Below are positions 49,400 through 59,742 of a stretch of DNA of 64,000 bases, piece by piece (position 1 is the stretch's first letter; each line of letters starts with the position of its first letter). The notes beneath the pieces are model-generated. The model saw only the letters and a program-made list of their open reading frames with translations. It was not told where the DNA came from and ran no database searches. Made by a program: the position numbers and the translations under genes. Location of the stretch: assembly GCA_947683425.1 (NCBI GenBank), contig CANTUQ010000308.1, positions 1-64,000 of the forward strand, given 5' to 3'. The DNA comes from Excoecaria cochinchinensis (lineage: Eukaryota; Streptophyta; Magnoliopsida; Malpighiales; Euphorbiaceae).

Positions 49400-50601
49400 G
49401 ATGCGTTGTGACCGGCAAGCTTCCAGTAGCTATTCCTATCGAGTTTTCTTGAATTATTGGACTCGGATCCAAAATTTCACCACTTTTTACGATTTTTCAA
49501 TTTTGGTGATTTTCCCTAGTGGTACCCCTAGGGAAAGCCGTAAAAATTCGTCGGGTTCCGACGAAGCCAATTCTCGATGCGTTGTGAACGGCAAGCTTCC
49601 AGTAGCTATTCCAATCGAGTTTTCCTGAATTATTGGACTCGGATCCAAAATTTTACCACTTTTTACGATTTTTCGATTTTGGTGATTTTCCCTAATGGTA
49701 CCCCTGGGAAAATCCGTAAAAATTCGTCGGATTCCGACGAAGCCAATTCTCGATGCGTTATGACCGGCAAGCTTCCAGTAGCTATTCCAATCGAGTTTTC
49801 CTGAATTATTGGACTCGGATTCAAAATTTCACCACTTTTTACGATTTTTCGATTTTCCCTAGTGTACCCCTAGGAAAATCAGTAAAAATTCGTCGGATTC
49901 CGACGAAGCGAATTGTCAATGCGTTGTGACCGGCAAGCTTCCAGTAGCTATTCCAATCGAGTTTTCCTGAATTATTGGACTCGGATCAAAAATTTCACCA
50001 CTTTTTACGATTTTTCGATTTTCGTGATTTTTCCTAGTGGTACCCCTAGGGAAATCCGTAAAAATTCTTCGGGTTCCGACGAAGCCAATTCTCGATGCAT
50101 TGTGACCGGCAAGCTTTTAGTAGCTATTCCAATCGAGTTTTGCTGAATTATTGGATTCGGATCAAAAATTTTACCACTTTTTACGATTTTTCGATTTTGG
50201 TGATTTTCCCTAGTGGTACCCCTAGGGAAATCCGTAAAAATTCGTCGGATTCCGACGAAGCCAATTCTCGTTGCGTTATGGCCGGCAAGCTTCCAGTAGC
50301 TATTCCAATCGAGTTTTCCTGAATTATTGGACACGGATTCAAAATTTCACCACTTTTTACGATTTTTCGATTTTCCCTAGAGTACCCCTAGGAAAATCAG
50401 TAAAAATTCGTCGGATTTCGACGAAGCCAATTGTCGATGCGTTGTGACCGGCAAGCTTCCAGTAGCTATTCCAATCGAGTTTTCCAGAATTATTGGACTC
50501 GGATCAAAAATTTCACCACTTTTTACGATTTTTCGATTTTCCCTAGTGTACCCGTAGGGAAATCAATAAACATTCGTCGGTTTCCGATGAAGCCAATCCT
50601 C
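49400..50601 (+). repeat. Local trimer HOR, period 518 bp
   Basis: Monomers with CCAATTGTCGATGCG or its variant start at 49,400, 49,918 and 50,436, exactly 518 bp apart. Each full unit is 176 + 176 + 166 bp; the 166-bp member carries the GTGTACC form of the KpnI region and AATCAGTAAAAATTCG. The third copy breaks down after one monomer, at about 50,600. Confidence 0.87.
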
Positions 50602-50953
50602 AATGCGTTGTGACCGGTGAGTTTCCAGTAGCTATTCCAATCGTGTTTTCCTGATTTATTAGACTCGGATTGAAAATTTCACCACTTTTTATGATTTTTC
50701 GATTTTGGTGATTTTCCCTAGTGGTACCCCTAGGAAAATCCGTAAAAATTCGTCGGATTTCGACGAATCCAATTCTCGATGCGTTGTGACCGGTAAGTTT
50801 CCAGTAGCTATTCCAATCGAGTTTTCCTGATTTATTAGACTCGGATCGAAAATTTCACCACTTTTTATGATTTTTCGATTTTGGTGATTTTCCCTAGTGG
50901 TACCCCTAGGGAAATCCGTAAAAATTCGTCGAATTCCGATGAAGCCAATTCTC
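50602..50953 (+). repeat. Single-monomer tandem duplication (2 x 176 bp)
   Basis: Monomers at 50,602 and 50,778 share GTTTCCAGTAGC after GACCGGTGA or GACCGGTAA, TCCTGATTTATTAG, and CACTTTTTATGATTTTTCG, features not combined in this way nearby. Confidence 0.78.
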
Positions 50954-51639
50954 GATGCGTTGTGACCGGAAAGCTTCCAGTAGCTATTCCAATCGAGTTT
51001 TCCTGAATTATTGGACTCGGTTCAAAAATTTCACCTCTTATTATGATTTTTCGATTTTCCTTTGTGGTACCCCTAGGGAAGATCGAAAAAATTTGTCGGA
51101 CTCTGACGAAACCAATTCTCGATACGTTGTCACCGGTATGCTTCCAGTAGCTATTCCTATCGAGTTTTCCTTAATTATTGGACTCGTATCCAAAATTATA
51201 CCACTTTTTACGATTTTTCGATTTTTCCTAGTGGTACCCCCAGGGAAATCCGTAAAAATTCGTCGGATTCCCACGAAGCCAATTCTCGATGCGTTGTGAC
51301 CGGGAAGCTTCCAGTAGCTATTCCAATCGAGTTTTTCTGAATTATTGGACTCGGATCAAAAATTTCACCACTTTTTACGATTTTTTCATTTTGGTGATTT
51401 TTCCTAGCGGCACCCCTAGAGAAATCCGTAAAAATTTGTCGGATTTCGACGAAGCCAATTCTCGATGCGTTCTGACCGGAAAGCTTCCAGTAGCTATTCC
51501 AATCGAGTTTTCCTGAATTAGTGGACTCGGATCCAAAATTTCACCACTTTTTACGATTTTTCGATTTTGGTGATTTTTCCTAGTGGTACCCCTAGGGAAA
51601 TCCGTAAAAATTCGTCGGGTTCCGACGAAGCCAATTCTC
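50954..51639 (+). repeat. Diverged satellite monomers
   Basis: Four monomers with private substitutions (for example CACCTCTTATTATG at about 51,030 and CACCGGTATGC at about 51,132). The spacer GTACCCCCAGGG at about 51,235 repeats the form at 48,660. Nothing but satellite seen. Confidence 0.75.
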
Positions 51640-52537
51640 GATGCGTTGTGACCGGCAAACTTCCAGTAGCTATTCCAATCGAGTTTTTCTGAATTATTAG
51701 ACTCGGATCCAAAATTTCACCACTTTTTACGATTTTTCGATTTTGGTGATTTTCCCTACTAGTAGCCCTAGGGAAATCCGTAAAAATTCGTCGTATTCCG
51801 ACGAAGCCAATTCTCGATGCGTAGTGACCGGCAAGCTTCCAGTAGCTATTCCAATCGAGTTTTCCTGAATTATTGGACTCGGATCCAAAATTTCACCACT
51901 TTTTACGATTTTTCGATTTTCCCTAGTGGTACCCCTAGGTAAATCCGTATAAATTCGTCGGATTCCAACGAATCCAATTCTCGATGCATTGTGATCGGCA
52001 AGCTTCCAGTTGCTATTCCAATCAAGTTTTCCTAAATTATTAGACTCGGATCCAAAATTTCACCACTTTTTACGATTTTTCGATTTTGGTGATTTTCCCT
52101 AGTGGTACACCCAGGGAAATCCGTAAAAATTCGTCGGGTTTCGACGAAGCCAATTCTCGATGCGTTGTGACTGGCAAGCTTCCAGTAGCTATTCCAATCG
52201 AGTTTTCCTTAATTATTGGACTCGGATCCATAATTTCACCACTTTTTACGATTTTTCGATTTTCCCTAGTGGTAACCCTAGGTAAATCCGTATAAATTCG
52301 TCGGATTCCGACGAAGCCAATTCTCGATGCGTTGTGATCGACAAGCTTTCAGTTGCTATTCCAATCGAGTTTTCCTGAATTATTGGACTTGGACCTAAAA
52401 TTTCACCACTTTTTACGATTTTTCGATTTTCCCTAGTGGTACCCCTAGGTAAATCCGTACGATTTTGGTGATTTTCCCTAGTGGTACCCCTAGGAAAATC
52501 CGTAAAATTTCGTCGGATTCCGACGAATCCAATTCTC
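51640..52537 (+). repeat. Small HOR copy 1: five monomers, 898 bp
   Basis: Monomers start at 51640, 51816, 51983, 52159 and 52326 with lengths 176, 167, 176, 167 and 212. Markers in order are CTACTAGTAG, GCGTAGTGACC, GTGATCGGCAAGCTTCCAGTTGC, GTGACTGGC with GGTAACCCTAGGTAAATCC, and GTGATCGACAAGCTTTC. The unit ends with the 212-bp monomer that holds a partial internal duplication. Confidence 0.87.
52424..52504. repeat. Partial intra-monomer duplication (36 + 45 bp)
   Basis: The segment from CGATTTT through ATCCGTA occurs twice in a row: once in the short form (52,424-52,459) and once in the long form carrying GGTGATTTT (52,460-52,504). This makes the host monomer 212 bp, exactly 167 + 45. It shows that a short and a long monomer exchanged out of register between their ACGATTTT tracts. 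The event is repeated in the next HOR copy at 53,665. Confidence 0.88.
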
Positions 52538-53778
52538 GATGCGTTGTGACCGGCAAGCTTCCAGTAGCTATTCCAATCGAGTTTTCCTGAATTATTGGAC
52601 TCGGATCCAAAATTTCACCACTTTTTACGATTTTTCGATTTTGTTGATTTTCCCTACTAGTACCCCTAGGGAAATCCGTAAAAATTCGTCGTATTCCGAC
52701 GAAGCCAATTCTCGATGCGTAGTGACCGGCAAGCTTCCAGTAGCTATTCCAATCGAGTTTTCCTGAATTATTGGACTCGGATCCAAAATTTCGCCACTTT
52801 TTACGATTTTTCGATTTTCCCTTGTGGTACCCGTAGGGAAATCCGTAAAAATTCGCCGGATTTTGACGAAGCCAATTCTCGATGCGTTGTGACCGGCAAG
52901 CTTCCAGTACCTATTCCAATCGAGTTTTCCTGAATTATTGGACTCGGATCCAAAATTTCACCACTTTTTACGATTTTTCGATTTTCCCTAGTGGTACCCC
53001 TAGGTAAATCCGTATAAATTCGTCGGATTCCAACGAATCCAATTCTCGATGCATTGTGATCGGCAAGCTTCCAGTTGCTATTCCAATCAAGTTTTCCTAA
53101 ATTATTAGACTCGGATCCAAAATTTCACCACTTTTTACGATTTTTCGATTTTTGTGATTTTCCCTAGTGGTACACCCAGGGAAATCCGTAAAAATTCGTC
53201 GGGTTTCGACGAAGCCAATTCTCGATGCGTTGTGACTGGCAAGCTTCCAGTAGCTATTCCAATTGAGTTTTTCTGAATTATTGGACTCGGATCCAAAATT
53301 TCACCACTTTTTACGATTTTTCAATTTTGGTGATTTTCCTTAGTGGTACCCCTAGGGAAATCCGTAAAAATTCGCCGGATTTCGACGAAGCCAATTCTAG
53401 ATGCGTTGTGACTGGCAAGCTTCCAGTAGCTATTCCAATCGAGTTTTCCTTAATTATTGGACTCGGATCCATAATTTCACCACTTTTTACGATTTTTCGA
53501 TTTTCCCTAGTGGTAACCCTAGGTAAATCCGTATAAATTCGTCGGATTCCGACGAAGCCAATTCTCGATGCGTTGTGATCGACAAGCTTTCAGTTGCTAT
53601 TTCAATCGAGTTTTCCTGAATTATTGGACTCGGACCTAAAATTTCACCACTTTTTACGATTTTTCGATTTTCCCTAGTGGTACCCCTAGGTAAATCCGTA
53701 CGATTTTGGTGATTTTCCCTAGTGGTACACCTAGGAAAATCCGTAAAATTTCGTCGGATTCCGACGAAGCCAATTCTC
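52538..53778 (+). repeat. Small HOR copy 2: seven monomers, 1,241 bp
   Basis: Monomers start at 52538, 52714, 52881, 53048, 53224, 53400 and 53567 with lengths 176, 167, 167, 176, 176, 167 and 212. The same markers as in copy 1 appear in the same order. There is one extra monomer after GCGTAGTGACC (52,881) and a doubled GTGACTGGC monomer (53,224 and 53,400). The last three copy-1 to copy-2 distances settle at 1,241 bp. Confidence 0.87.
53665..53745. repeat. Second copy of the 36 + 45 bp partial duplication
   Basis: Matches 52,424-52,504 at 1,241 bp distance, including the GGTAAATCCGTACGATTTTGG join. It differs by one base (GTACACC for GTACCCC). It was inherited with the higher-order duplication, not formed again. 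Confidence 0.88.
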
Positions 53779-56162
53779 GATGCGTTGTGACCGGCAAGCT
53801 TCCAGTAGCTATTCCAATCGAGTTTTCCTGAATTATTGGACTCGGATCCAAAATTTCACCACTTTTTACGATTTTTCGATTTGGGTGATTTTTCCTAGTG
53901 GTACCACCTAAGGAAATCCGTAAAGATTTGTCAGGTTCCGACGAAGCCAATTCTCGATGCGTTGTGACTGGCAAGCTTCCAGTAGCTATTCCAATCGAGT
54001 TTTCCTGAATTATTCGACTCGATTCTAAAATTTCACCACTTTTTACGATTTTTCGATTTTCCCTAGTGGTACCCGTAGGGAAAATCGTAAAAATTTGTCG
54101 GATTCTGACGAAGCCAATTCTCGATGCGTTGTGACCGGCAAGCTTCCAGTAGTTATTCCAATCGAGTTTTCCTGAATTATTGGACTCGGATCCAAAATTT
54201 CACCACTTTTTACGATTTTTCGATTTTGGTGATTTTTCGTAGTGGTACCCCATAGGGAAATCCGTAAAAATTCGTCGGATTCCGACGAAAACAATTCTCG
54301 ATACGTTGTGACCGGCAAGCTTCCAGTAGCTATTCCAATAGAGTTTTCCTGAATTACTGGACTCGGTTCTAAAATTTCATCACTTTTTACGATTTTTCGA
54401 TTTTCCCTAGTGGTACCCCTAGGGAAAATCGTAAAAATTTGTCGGATTCCGTTGAATCCAATTCTCGATGCGTTGTGACCGGCAAGCTTCCAATAGCTAT
54501 TCCAATCGAGTTTTCCTGAATTATTGGACTCGGATCCAACATTTCACCACTTTTTACGATTTTTCGATTTTCGTTAGTGGTACCCCTAGGAAAATCCGTA
54601 AAAATTCGTCGGATTCCGAAGAAACCAATTCTCGATGCGTTTTGACCGGCAAGCTTCTAGTAGCTATTCCAATCTAGTTTTCCTGAATTATTGGACTCGG
54701 TTCTAAAATTTCACCACTTTTTACGATTTTTCGATTTTCCCTAGTGGTACCCCTAGGGAAAATCGTAAAAATTTATCGGATTCCAACGAAGCCAATTCTC
54801 GATGCGTTGTGACCTGCAAGCTTCGAGTAGCTATTCCAATCGAGTTTTCCTGAATTATTGGATTCGGATCAAAAATTTCACCACTTTTTACGATTTTTCA
54901 ATTTTGGTGATTTTCCCTAGTGGTACCCCTAGGAAAATCCGTAAAAATTAGTCGGATTCCGACGAAGCCAATTCTTGATGCGTTGTGACCGGCAAGCTTC
55001 CAGTAGCTATTCCAATCGAGTTTTCCTGAATTATTGGACTCGAAATCAAAATTTCACCACTTTTTACGATTTTTCGATTTTGGTGATTTTCTCTAGTGGT
55101 ACCCCCAGGGAAATCCGTAAAAATTAGTCGGATTCCGACGAAGCCAATTCTTGATGCGTTGTGACCGGTAAGCTTCGAGTAGCTATTCCAATCGTGTTTT
55201 CCTGAATTATTGGACTCGGATCCAAAATTTCACCACTTTTTACGATTTTTCGATTTTCCCTAGTATACCCCTAGGAAAATCAGTAAAAATTCATCGGATT
55301 CTAACGAATCCAATTCTCGATGCGTTGTGACCGGCAAGCTTCCAGTAGCTATTCCAATTTAGTTTTCCTGAATTATTGGACTCGGTTTAAAAATTTCACC
55401 ACTTTTTACGATTTTTCGATTTTCCCTAGTGGTACCCCTAGGGAAATCAGTAAAAATTCGTCGGATTTCGACGAAGCCAATTCTCGATGCGTTGTCACTT
55501 GCAAGCTTCCAGTAGCTATTGCAATCGAGTTTTCCTGAATTATTGGACTCGGTTCTAAAATTTCACCACTTTTTACGATTTTTCGATTTTCCCTACTGGT
55601 ACCCCCAGGGAAAATCGTAAAAATTTTTCGTATTCTGACGAAGCCAATTCTCGATGCGTTGTGACCTGCAAGCTTCCAGCAGCTATTCCAATCGAGTTTT
55701 CCTCAATTATTGGACTCGGATCAAAAATGTCACCACTTTTTACGATTTTTCGATTTTTGTGATTTTCCCTAATGGTACCCATAGGAAAATCCGTAAAAAT
55801 TCGTCGGATTCGGACGAAGCCAATTCTCGATGAATTTTGACCGGCAAACTTCCAGTAGCTTTTCCAATCGAGTTTTCGTGAATTATTGGAGTCGGATCAA
55901 AAATTTCACCACTTTTTACGATTTTTCGATTTTGTTGATTTTCCCTAGTGGTACCCCTAGGGAAATCCGTAAAAATTTGTCGGGGTCCGACGAAACCAAT
56001 TCTCGATACGTTGTGACCGGCAAGCTTCAAGTAGCTATTCCAATCAAGTTTTCCTGAATTATTGGACTCGGATCCAAAATTTCACCAGTTTTTACGATTT
56101 TTCCTAGTGTACCCCTAGGAAAATCAGTAAAAATTCACCAGATTCTGACGAAGCCAATTCTT
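53779..56162 (+). repeat. Diverged satellite block
   Basis: About 14 monomers. A recurring variant has GGGAAAATCGTAAAAATTTG in the spacer (54,075, 54,422, 54,753, 55,610) alternating with ordinary copies, so a loose two-monomer rhythm of about 343 bp can be seen. The KpnI region is CCCCATAGGG at about 54,248. No non-satellite sequence seen. Confidence 0.75.
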
Positions 56163-59100
56163 GTTGCGTCGTGACAGGCAAGCTTCCAGTAGCTATTCCA
56201 ATCGAGTTTTCCTGAATTATTGGACTCGGATCCAAAATTTCACCACTTTTTACGATTTTTCGATTTTCCCTAGTGTACCCCTAGGGAAATCAGTAAAAAT
56301 TCGTCGGATTCCGATGAAGCCAATTTTGATGCGTCGTGACAGGCAAGCTTCCAGTAGCTATTCCAATCGAGTTTTCCTGAATTATTGGACTCGGATCCAA
56401 AATTTCATAACTTTTTACGATTTTTCGATTTTCCCTAGTGCACCCCTAGGGAAATCAGTAAAAATTCGTCGCATTCCGACGAAGCCAATTCTCGATGCGT
56501 TGTGACCGGCAAGCTTCCAGTAGCTATTCCAATCGAGTTTTCCTGAATTATTGGACTCGGATCCAAAATTTCACCACTTTTTACGATTTTTCGATTTTAG
56601 TGATTTTCCCTAGTGGTACCCCTAGGGAAATCCGTAAAAATTCGTCGGATTCCGACGAAGCCAATTCTCGATGCGTTGTGACCGGCAAGCTTCCAGTAGC
56701 TATTCCAATCGAGTTTTCCTAAAATATTGGACTCAGATATAAAATTTCACCACTTTTTACGATTTTTCGATTTTTCCTAGTGGTACCCCTAGGGAAATCC
56801 GTAAAAATTGGTCGGATTCCGACGAACCCAATTCTCGATGCGTTGTGACCGACAAACTTCCAGTAGCTATTCCAATTGAGTTTTCCTGAATTATTGGAAT
56901 CGGATCAAAAATTTCACCACTTTTTACGATTTTTCGATTTCGGTGATTTTCCTTAGTGTTACCCCTAGTGAAATCCGTAAAATTTCGTCGGATTCCTACG
57001 AAGCCAATTCTCGATGCGTTGTGACCGGAAAGTTTCCAGTAGCTATTCCAATCGAGTTTTCCTGAATTATTGGACTCGGATCCAAAATTTCACCACTTTT
57101 TACGATTTTTCGATTTTCCCTAGTGTACCCCTAGGAAAATCAGTAAAAATTCGTCGCATTCCGACGAAGCCAATTTTCGATGCGTTGTGACCGGCAAGCT
57201 TCGAGTACCTATTCCAATCGAGTTTTCCTGAGTTATTGGACTCGGATCCAAAATTTCACCACTTTTTATGATTTTTCGATTTTTCCTAGTGGTACCCCTA
57301 GGGAAATCCGTAAAAATTCGTCGTATTCCGACGAAACCAATTCTCGATGCGTTGTGACCGAAAAGCTTTCAGTAGCTATTCCAATCGAGTTTTCCTGAAT
57401 TATTGGACTCGGATCCAAAATTTCACCACTTTTTACGATTTTTCGATTTTTATGATTTTCTCTAGTGGTACCTCTTGGAAAATCCGTAAAAATTCGTCGG
57501 ATTCCGACGAAGCCATTTCTCGATGCATTTTGACCGGCAAACTTCCAGTAGCTATTCCAATCGAGTTTTCCTGAATTATTGGAGTCGGATCCAAAATTTC
57601 ACCACTTTTTACGATTTTTCGATTTTGTTGATTTTCCCTAGTGGTACCCCTAGGGAAATCCGTAAAAATTTGTCGGGGTCCGACGAAACCAATTCTCGAT
57701 ACGTTGTGACCGGCAAGCTTCCAGTAGCTATTCCAATCGAGTTTTTCTGAATTATTGGACTAGGATCAAAAATTTTACTACTTTTTACGATTTTTCGATT
57801 TTGCTGATTTTCCCTAGTGTACCCCTAGGAAAATCAGTAAAAATTCGACGGATTCCGACGAAACCAATTCTTGATGCGTTGTGCCCGGCAAGCTTCCAGT
57901 AGCTATTCCAATCGAGTTTTCCTGAATTATTGGACTCGGATCCAAAATTTCACCACTTTTTACGATTTTTCGATTTTCCCTAGTGTACCCCTAGGGAAAT
58001 CAGTAAAAATTCGTCGCATTCCGACGAAGCAAATATTCGATGCGTTTTGACCGGCAAGCTTCTAGTACCTATTCCAATCGAGTTTTCCTGAATTATTGGA
58101 GTCGGATCCAAAATTTCACCACTTTTTACGATTTTTCAATTTTGTTGATTTTCCCTAGTGGTACCCCTAGGGAAATCCGTAAAAATTTGTCGGCGTCCGA
58201 CGAAACCAATTCTCGATACGTTGTGACCGGCAAGCTTCCAGTAGCTATTCCAAACGAGTTTTTCTGAATTATTGGACTCGGATCCAAAATTTTACTACTT
58301 TTTACGATTTTTTGATTTTGGTGATTTTCCGTAGTGTACCCCTAGGAAAATAAGTAAAAATTCGACGGATTCCGACGAAACCAATTCTCGATGCGTTGTG
58401 CCCGGCAAGCTTCCAGTAGCTATTCCAATCGAGTTTTCCTGAATTATTGGACTCGGATCCAAAATTTCACCACTTTTTACGATTTTTCGATTTTAGTTAG
58501 TGGTACCCCTAGGGAAATCCGTAAAAATTCGTCGGATTCCGACGAAGCCAATTCTCGATGCGTTGTGACCGGCAAGCTTCCAGTACCTATTCCAATCAAG
58601 TTTTCCTGAATTATTGGACTCGGATCAAAAATTTCCCCACTTTTTACGATTTTTCGATTTTCCCTAGTGTACCACTAGGGAAATCAGTAAAAATTCGTCG
58701 GATTCCGACGAAGCCAATTCTTGATGCGTCATGATAGGCAAGCTTTTAATAGCTATTCCAATCAAGTTTTCCTGAATTATTGGACTCGGATCCAAAATTT
58801 CACCACTTTTTACGATTTTTCGATTCTCCCTAGTGTACCCCTAGGGAAATCAGTAAAAATTTGTCGCATTCCGACCAAGCCAATTCTCGATGCGTTGTGA
58901 CCGGCATGCTTCCAGTAGCTATTCCAATTGAGTTTTCCTGAATTATTGGACTCAGATCCAAAATTTCACCACTTTTTACGATTTTTCGATTTTGGTGATT
59001 TTTCCTAGTGGTACCCCTAGATAAATCCGTAAAAATTCGTCGGATTCTGACGAAGCCAATTCTCGATGCGTTGTGACCGGCAAGCTTCCAGTAGCTATTC

Positions 59101-59522
59101 CAATCGAGTTTTCCTGAATTATTGGACTCGTCTCAAAAATTTCACCACTTTTTACGATTTTTCGATTTTCCCTATTGCCTACCCCTAGGGAAATCAGTAA
59201 AAATTCGTCGTATTCCGACGAAACCATTTCTCTATGCATTGTGACCGGAAAGCTTCCAGTAGCTATTCCAATCGAGTTTTCCTGAATTATTGGACTCGGC
59301 TCCAAAATTTCACCACTTTTTACGATTTTTCGATTTTAGTGATTTTCCCTAGTGGTACCCCTAGGGAAATCAGTAAAAATTCGTCGCATTCCGACGAAGC
59401 CAATTCTCGATGCGTTGTGACCGGCAAGCTTCCAGTAGCTATTCCAATCGAGTTTTCCTGAATTATTGGACTCGGATCCAAAATTTCACCACTTTTTACG
59501 ATTTTTCGATTTTAGTGATTTT

Positions 59523-59542
59523 CCCTAGTGGTACCCCTAGGG
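59523..59542. other. KpnI-centred near-palindrome of the monomer (type example)
   Basis: CCCTAGTGGTACCCCTAGGG matches its own reverse complement at 18 of 20 bases. The symmetry extends outward with minor offsets: GATTTT on the left against AAATC on the right, and TTTTTACGATTT against AAATCCGTAAAAA, so a longer imperfect hairpin of roughly 60-65 bases can be drawn. Most of the shortened monomers in the window have lost sequence exactly here, and both long foldbacks begin beside it, so it appears to be the most rearrangement-prone part of the unit. Confidence 0.65.
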
Positions 59543-59555
59543 AAATCCGTAAAAA

Positions 59556-59574
59556 TTCGTCGGATTCCGACGAA
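59556..59574. other. 19-bp dyad of the monomer (type example)
   Basis: TTCGTCGGATTCCGACGAA reads as two perfect 9-bp inverted arms around a central T. It occurs, with scattered substitutions, once in nearly every monomer. The left half resembles the start of the mammalian CENP-B box (core nTTCGnnnnAnnCGGGn): TTCG, the A five bases later, and two of the four CGGG bases agree, 7 of 9 fixed positions. That resemblance is partial and could be coincidental. The perfect dyad also suggests a possible dimeric protein-binding site or a small cruciform. No binding protein can be inferred from this window. Confidence 0.6.
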
Positions 59575-59742
59575 GCCAATTCTCGATGTGTTGTGATCGG
59601 CAAGCTTCCAGTAGCTATTCCAATCAAGTTTTCCTGAATTATTGGACTTGAATCAAAAATTTCACCACTTTTTACGATTTTTCCTAGTGTACCCCTAGGG
59701 AAATCAGTAAAAATTCATCGGATTCTGACGAAGCCAATTCTT

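Larger units (their letters stand above)
59409..59584 (+). repeat. Representative 176-bp (long) monomer
   Basis: This copy differs from my hand consensus of the long monomer at only one base (TTTAGTGA instead of TTTGGTGA), so it serves as a type example. It carries HindIII AAGCTT, BamHI GGATCC, KpnI GGTACC and AvrII CCTAGG sites. It has 12 CpG dinucleotides counting the junction to the next copy, against about 8 expected from its base composition. The long form contains the 9-bp block at monomer positions 106-114 that the short form lacks. Neither 176 nor 167 is a multiple of three, so a reading frame that crosses a junction shifts phase in each successive copy. Confidence 0.9.
56163..59742 (+). 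repeat. HOR-C copy 1: about 21 monomers, 3,580 bp
   Basis: Begins with GTTGCGTCGTGACAGGC, a combination seen again at 59,743 and 62,595. Later markers include GACCGACAAACTTCC with GGAATCGGATC (56,837), GTTATTGGAC (57,179), GACCGAAAAGCTTTC (57,346), GGAGTCGG with GGGGTCCGACG (57,522-57,690), TTAGTTAGTGG (about 58,491) and GATAGGCAAGCTTTTAATAGC (about 58,736). Relative to copy 2 it contains an extra trimer: 57,522-58,038 is echoed at 58,039-58,555 (517 bp, GTTGATTTTCCCTAG and GTCCGACG). Confidence 0.83.

Noticed and set aside
59523..59542. CCCTAG/CTAGGG arms as telomere-like repeats
   Set aside because: CCCTAG resembles part of telomeric CCCTAA-type repeats, but it occurs only once per arm of the near-palindrome and never in tandem. 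There is no telomeric run in the window.
59556..59574. Firm call of a CENP-B box
   Set aside because: Only 7 of 9 fixed core positions agree, the CGGG part is not matched, and the motif is better described as a self-complementary dyad. Kept as a low-confidence finding, not as a regulatory feature.
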